Positions 13,267 to 16,576 of a DNA stretch of 16,576 nucleotides are shown here, in pieces (within the stretch, counting starts at the first letter, position 1; every line of letters begins with the position of its first letter). A program made the position numbers and the translations under genes. The notes beneath the pieces were generated by a model that did no database searches, was not told the origin of the DNA, and saw only the letters and a list, made by a program, of their open reading frames with translations. This stretch comes from Gemmatimonadota bacterium (GTDB lineage: Bacteria > Latescibacterota > UBA2968 > UBA8231), in the NCBI GenBank assembly GCA_028875335.1, contig JAPPEF010000140.1, positions 1 to 16,576 of the forward strand, in the 5' to 3' direction.

Positions 13267-13390
13267 ATTGTCTTAGGATAGAGAGATTGAGTATGGACCT
13301 TTTGTGGTGGGCTTTAATTGTTTTTGGTTTCACTCCTAGCCGTCTGATGACTTAGTGCAGCGCAGCATCTAGCGTTAGCGCAGCGTTAAT

Positions 13391-13621
13391 CTATAGGAAT
13401 TGGGTATTGGTACAAGCTTCAACCGGGGGTTGGAATTCGATCTTGTAAAAGCGATCGGCATCAAATGCGTAATCTTCGCCACTTTCATCCACCATGCGAA
13501 TATACCCGTGAGCCGCCGCCTCCTGATCGGGAATTACGCGATACACTTTTCCGACTTCGAGTGAAGCCTCATAGCCCTCGTTGTTGAGACAAATCGCAAA
13601 TTGTGACGTTTTTTTCTTCAC
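13391..13621 (-). CDS. Conserved 76-residue small protein
   Basis: The gene lies 25 bp after the SDR gene on the same strand and starts at GTG 13621. The product (ICLNNEGYEASLEVGKVYRV, then DESGEDYAFDADRFYKIEF) is a small beta-rich protein. Similar short proteins with the pattern NNxGYxASLExxKxYxVxPD and DESGEDY are known from many bacteria, without an assigned function. The ribosome binding site is weak, which suggests translational coupling to the SDR gene. The same frame extends further upstream inside the SDR gene, but that part has no family character, so I prefer the short start. Confidence 0.72.
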   Translation of the reverse strand: MKKKTSQFAICLNNEGYEASLEVGKVYRVIPDQEAAAHGYIRMVDESGEDYAFDADRFYKIEFQPPVEACTNTQFL

Positions 13622-13646
13622 TGTAAAGCGTGGTTTCTCGCACTTA

Positions 13647-14453
13647 TTAGATCGTCGTCGCCAAAAAACCCCCATCAACGCGGATATCCGTGCCGGTGAC
13701 GAAGCCGCTGGCTGCGTCCGACGCGAGGAACACCGCTGCGCCGACCAGTTCCTCGGGGCGGCCAAAGCGGTCCATGGGCGTGTGGGAGAGGATTTGTTGG
13801 CCGCGTTCGGTTGGGGTGCCGTCGTCTTCAAAGAGCAAGCGGCGGTTTTGCTCGGCGGGGAAGAAGCCCGGGGTGATGGAGTTGACCCGCACGCCTTTGT
13901 CGGCCCATTCTCGCGCGAGGAACTGGGTTAGGTTCAATACGGCCGCTTTGGCCGCGGAGTACGCCACCACCCGCGAAACCGGCAGGTGGGCGGCGATTGA
14001 GGCGATGTTGATGATGCTGCCCCGGCCCTGTGCGGCCATGGCCGAGCCGAATTCTTGGCAGGGCAACAGCGCGCCAGCCCCCAAGTTCAGGTCGAAACAA
14101 CGCTGCCAATCGTCGGTTGCTATCGCGGCAAAGTCTAGGTCGTCGCTCAGGGTCACCTGTGGCTGATTGCCGCCGGCTGCGTTGAGTAGCACGTTAGCGG
14201 GTCCCAACGCTGCGACGACCGCTTCGTGGGCGGCCTTGAGCGACGTCTTGTCCGTGGCGTCGCAGGCGGCAAAAACGCCCGTACCTCCGGCAGCCTCTAT
14301 CGCCGCTACTCGCTTATTCCCCCGCTCGTGGTCTCGTCCCAACACTGCTACGGAGGCTCCGGCCTCGGCCAATCCTTGGGCCATTGCTCCGCCCAATACG
14401 CCGGTCCCACCGATGACTACTGCTACTTCGCCCTGCAAATTCCATTGACTCAT
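13647..14453 (-). CDS. SDR oxidoreductase, D-mannonate oxidoreductase (fructuronate reductase) type
   Basis: The 268-residue cytoplasmic NAD(P)-dependent enzyme is a classical short-chain dehydrogenase: nucleotide-binding GGTGVLGG (15-22), NAAGG (91-95), Asn123, catalytic Ser152, and Tyr165/Lys169 in YSAAK. The long PGFFPAEQNRRLL...DGTPT block and TPMDRFGRPEEL are hallmarks of the SDR-type UxuB/YjmF group, which interconverts D-mannonate and D-fructuronate in hexuronate breakdown. Substrate assignment rests on motif similarity only. The gene starts 2 nt after the DUF445 stop and is followed by the 76-residue gene, so all lie in one operon with ddl. The stop is double (TAA TAA). It is GC-rich, as are its neighbours. 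Confidence 0.85.
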   Translation of the reverse strand: MSQWNLQGEVAVVIGGTGVLGGAMAQGLAEAGASVAVLGRDHERGNKRVAAIEAAGGTGVFAACDATDKTSLKAAHEAVVAALGPANVLLNAAGGNQPQVTLSDDLDFAAIATDDWQRCFDLNLGAGALLPCQEFGSAMAAQGRGSIINIASIAAHLPVSRVVAYSAAKAAVLNLTQFLAREWADKGVRVNSITPGFFPAEQNRRLLFEDDGTPTERGQQILSHTPMDRFGRPEELVGAAVFLASDAASGFVTGTDIRVDGGFLATTI

Positions 14454-14455
14454 TT

Positions 14456-15163
14456 TTAATACCCCAGTGCTTTAGATAAAAGTCCAATAGTGCCGCCGAA
14501 CACATTGCCCCAGACGATTAGCCAGCCCAAGTGCTCGCGGATTACTTCCTCCATCATCTCCTTGACCCGGTCGGGCGTCAACTCCTCTAGCTTGGTCTCC
14601 AGCAGGCCGTCAACCTGTGTCCGCATGGCGCTGACGTCAGGGCCTGCTTCACCGGCCAAAAGCGGCGCAATCTCGCTTCCGAACCCAATTACGAACTGCT
14701 TGACCAGCGGCTTGACCGTCTGCGTCCCCACCAACTGGAGCATCATCCCCTGCGGCGATTCCGCCAACTCTTCGAGCTTGCGGTCGATGATCGCGTCAAC
14801 CTCGTCAGACGCCAGCACCTTTTGCACCTTTTCTCCCACATCGTCTCCGGCCATCCGCTCGGCAAAGAATCGCTCCAGGTACTCCTCGTCGAAGAAGTAG
14901 CGCATGATGGCGTCTTTGACCGCTTCTCGGATGGCGCGAAACCGCGCCGGAATTACCCCCGACCCATACAGCAGGGGCACCCGGTCGAAGAGCATTTTTA
15001 CTGCCAACCAGTTGGTCGCGCCGCCGGCAAAGCCAAACAATCCAACCGCCAGTACCCAGTCGCTGCCATTGATTCCTTCAACGCGCCCCCAGAGGCCCGC
15101 TACCAACAGGGTGAGCGAAATCAGGTTGCTGACGTTGCCCTTTTCCCAGCGCGCTTTCTTCAT
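14456..15163 (-). CDS. DUF445-family membrane protein
   Basis: The 235-residue protein matches DUF445. It has N-terminal membrane segments (about 12-27 and 36-56), the signature GGATNWLAVKMLFDRVPLLYG followed by GVIPARF, a long charged helical middle part and a C-terminal membrane segment (about 212-230). It is an inner-membrane protein of unknown role. ATG 15163 comes 5 nt after the ddl stop and its own stop lies 2 nt before the SDR start, so translation is probably coupled along the operon. It is shorter than many DUF445 proteins (often ~400 residues), so it is a compact form. Confidence 0.82.
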   Translation of the reverse strand: MKKARWEKGNVSNLISLTLLVAGLWGRVEGINGSDWVLAVGLFGFAGGATNWLAVKMLFDRVPLLYGSGVIPARFRAIREAVKDAIMRYFFDEEYLERFFAERMAGDDVGEKVQKVLASDEVDAIIDRKLEELAESPQGMMLQLVGTQTVKPLVKQFVIGFGSEIAPLLAGEAGPDVSAMRTQVDGLLETKLEELTPDRVKEMMEEVIREHLGWLIVWGNVFGGTIGLLSKALGY

Positions 15164-15168
15164 CGAGT

Positions 15169-16263
15169 TTACCGGGCCGTCTTCGTCTTCTGCTTGTCTT
15201 CGTGCCGCTCGATTCCCAACTGGACCAACCGGTCGATCAAATCACCGTAACTCAGGCCGCTCGCCTCCCACAACTTGGGATACATGCTGATGGGCGTAAA
15301 CCCCGGCATGGTGTTGATCTCGTTGACGAAAATCGCCTCGTCGCTTTCGCGCACGAAGAAATCCACCCGCGCCAAGCCCCAAGCTTCTATGGCCTGAAAG
15401 GCCCGGATGCCCAGCTCGCGCACGGCCTCTTGGGTGGCCGGCGAGATGCGCGCCGGAATGATCAGGTCGGAGTTGTCGTCGATGTATTTGGCGTTGTAGT
15501 CGTAAAAGTCGTTGCCCGGTACGATCTCGCCGGTGATGGACGCTTCTGGCGATTCGTTGCCCAAGATCGCCACCTCGACTTCGCGGCAGCCGCTCGCTTC
15601 GGCCTCGACTATGATCTTGTAGTCGTATTGCGCTGCGTCGTCGATGGCCTGCTCCAGTTCGGCACTATTGCAAGCTTTGCTCACCCCGACGCTCGAACCA
15701 AGATTTACCGGCTTGACGAAGACGGGGTAGTCCAGCGCGGCTTCGACCTCGGCCCGCACTCCGACACGGTCCTTTTCCCAACGACTGCGCCGCACTACTT
15801 GGTAGTCCACTTGCGGCAATCCCTCGGCCTTGAAGACCCGCTTCATCAGCTCTTTGTCCATGCCCACGGCCGAGCCGACGACTCCGGCCCCTACATACGC
15901 TACATTGGCCAGTTCCATCAGGCCCTGTACAGTGCCGTCCTCGCCGTAGGGGCCGTGCAGAAGGGGGAAGATTACGTCGAGGGCTTGGTCCTGCCCATCA
16001 CCGTGCTGCGCCACCAGCGTGCGCGTCCCCAGATAGTCTAGCGCCACTGGCGTTAGCCCGTCTTCGTGGACCTGACTGGACGCCAGAAGCTGCTGCGTGT
16101 CCGCGGCGGACAGCCAGCGCCCTTCCTTGGAGATGCCGATCATCACCAGTTCGTACTTGTCCTTGTCGATGGCTTCCAACATCGAGCGCGCTGAGATCAC
16201 CGAGACCTCGTGCTCAGCCGAGCGCCCGCCGCAGAGCACACCGAGGCGTATCTTGCGACCCAT
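15169..16263 (-). CDS. ddl: D-alanine--D-alanine ligase
   Basis: The 364-residue ATP-grasp enzyme joins two D-Ala for peptidoglycan precursor synthesis in the cytoplasm. Visible are the N-terminal GGRSAEHEVSVISA block, the HGPYGEDGTVQG substrate loop, VKPVNLGSSVGVSK (the ATP-grasp phosphate loop) and EINTMPGFTPISMYPKLWEASG at the metal/D-Ala site. The omega-loop FYDYNAKY carries the Tyr typical of D-Ala-D-Ala ligases rather than the VanA-type D-lactate ligases. ATG 16263 has AAGGA about 10 nt upstream. It heads the minus-strand unit of four genes and is divergent from the creatininase gene. Sequence and length are complete. Confidence 0.93.
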   Translation of the reverse strand: MGRKIRLGVLCGGRSAEHEVSVISARSMLEAIDKDKYELVMIGISKEGRWLSAADTQQLLASSQVHEDGLTPVALDYLGTRTLVAQHGDGQDQALDVIFPLLHGPYGEDGTVQGLMELANVAYVGAGVVGSAVGMDKELMKRVFKAEGLPQVDYQVVRRSRWEKDRVGVRAEVEAALDYPVFVKPVNLGSSVGVSKACNSAELEQAIDDAAQYDYKIIVEAEASGCREVEVAILGNESPEASITGEIVPGNDFYDYNAKYIDDNSDLIIPARISPATQEAVRELGIRAFQAIEAWGLARVDFFVRESDEAIFVNEINTMPGFTPISMYPKLWEASGLSYGDLIDRLVQLGIERHEDKQKTKTAR

Positions 16264-16431
16264 GTATTGCTGTTCCTTCGATTAAGTTGCGAGTAAAGTT
16301 GCCCCTTCTACCAATATAGAAGGGATGCCAAAAACTGTCGAGGAACGGCAACTTGCCCCTGCTGCGCGAATTGCGTATTTCTTCCCGCGTTCTCATGCGC
16401 TGATTCTACTACACTCAAGGAGCGAACCGCT
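16264..16431. promoter_or_regulatory. Divergent promoter region with palindrome
   Basis: The 168-bp gap between ddl (leftward) and the creatininase gene (rightward) must hold both promoters. A perfect 8-bp inverted repeat (CCCTTCTA at 16303-16310, TAGAAGGG at 16317-16324) with a 6-nt spacer suits an operator. AGTTGCCCC and the similar CTTGCCCC occur on either side of it. No strong -10/-35 pair is evident. Confidence 0.45.
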
Positions 16432-16576
16432 GTGAAATACCGCTACGCTGAAATGATCTGGAACGAGACCCGGGACGCCGCAGCCGCGGGCCGCGTGGCC
16501 GTGCTACCTGTCGCCACCCATGAAGACCACGGCCCGCATCTGCCGGTGGATACGGACGTGGTGCTGTGCCACGGCA
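16432..16576 (+). CDS. Creatininase-family protein, cut by the window end
   Basis: Only the first 48 codons are present. GTG 16432 follows AAGGAG (16417-16422) at 9 nt. The segment VAVLPVATHEDHGPHLPVDTD is the N-terminal metal-site signature of the creatininase family (Glu, His and Asp ligands), whose members are metal-dependent amidohydrolases acting on creatinine, formamides or related compounds. The substrate cannot be told from this fragment. It is transcribed divergently from ddl. Confidence 0.85.
   Translation, partial: MKYRYAEMIWNETRDAAAAGRVAVLPVATHEDHGPHLPVDTDVVLCHG

Noticed and set aside
13293..13355. 20-codon hydrophobic ORF (MDLLWWALIVFGF...)
   Set aside because: No convincing ribosome binding site and no context; a chance frame in AT-rich DNA is as likely.
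13690..14459. Plus-strand frames opposite the SDR gene
   Set aside because: Shadows; the minus-strand SDR has all catalytic motifs.
15202..16041. 279-codon plus-strand frame opposite ddl
   Set aside because: No domain or start signal; ddl on the other strand is complete and typical.

Overview
The window looks like a chromosomal piece of an uncultured diderm (Gram-negative type) bacterium. Three lipoproteins with clear lipoboxes and a small beta-barrel-like protein point to an outer membrane. The creatininase/Ddl/DUF445/SDR set in GC-rich sequence at the right end would fit lineages such as Latescibacterota, but no marker gene confirms a phylum.

Left part (1-3240), AT-richer: a leader region with hairpins, a PEGA-domain lipoprotein broken by one frameshift, a collagen-repeat lipoprotein and a second small lipoprotein in one apparent transcription unit, a possible 22-codon ORF, and a HTH-type gene broken by two compensating frameshifts. 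A gene-free stretch of about 630 bp (2611-3238) carries six tandem 28-bp repeats with internal dyads plus a separate pair of ~40-bp direct repeats. An 898-bp IS5-family (IS427-type) insertion sequence follows (3241-4138), with 16-bp inverted ends, a TA duplication and a transposase split by a -1 frame change.

Middle part (4417-9972): a GC-rich aldehyde dehydrogenase homologue that lacks the family's general-base glutamate, a GH5-type glycoside hydrolase, then a run of small accessory enzymes: SAM methyltransferase, APH(3')-like kinase, NTF2-like/DUF4440 protein and GNAT acetyltransferase. This run resembles a collection of modification or resistance-type genes. It ends in a 32-bp tandem duplication and an attC-like inverted repeat.

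Right-middle part (10190-13266): a 517-aa protein with a C-terminal Apea-like HEPN domain, a doubtful 59-codon ORF, a strong hairpin, a small outer-membrane-type protein and a coiled-coil plus Mrr_N-like winged-helix protein. HEPN and Mrr_N domains are common in defence-related loci, but no complete known system can be recognised.

Right end (13391-16576), GC-rich and on the opposite strand: a tightly packed unit ddl, DUF445 membrane protein, mannonate-oxidoreductase-type SDR and a 76-aa conserved small protein, with a divergent creatininase-family gene cut by the window edge. This looks like the host's ordinary backbone. The sequence to its left looks like an accessory region, possibly with some homopolymer sequencing errors, because two of the four frame breaks are each repaired by adding one G to a G-run.
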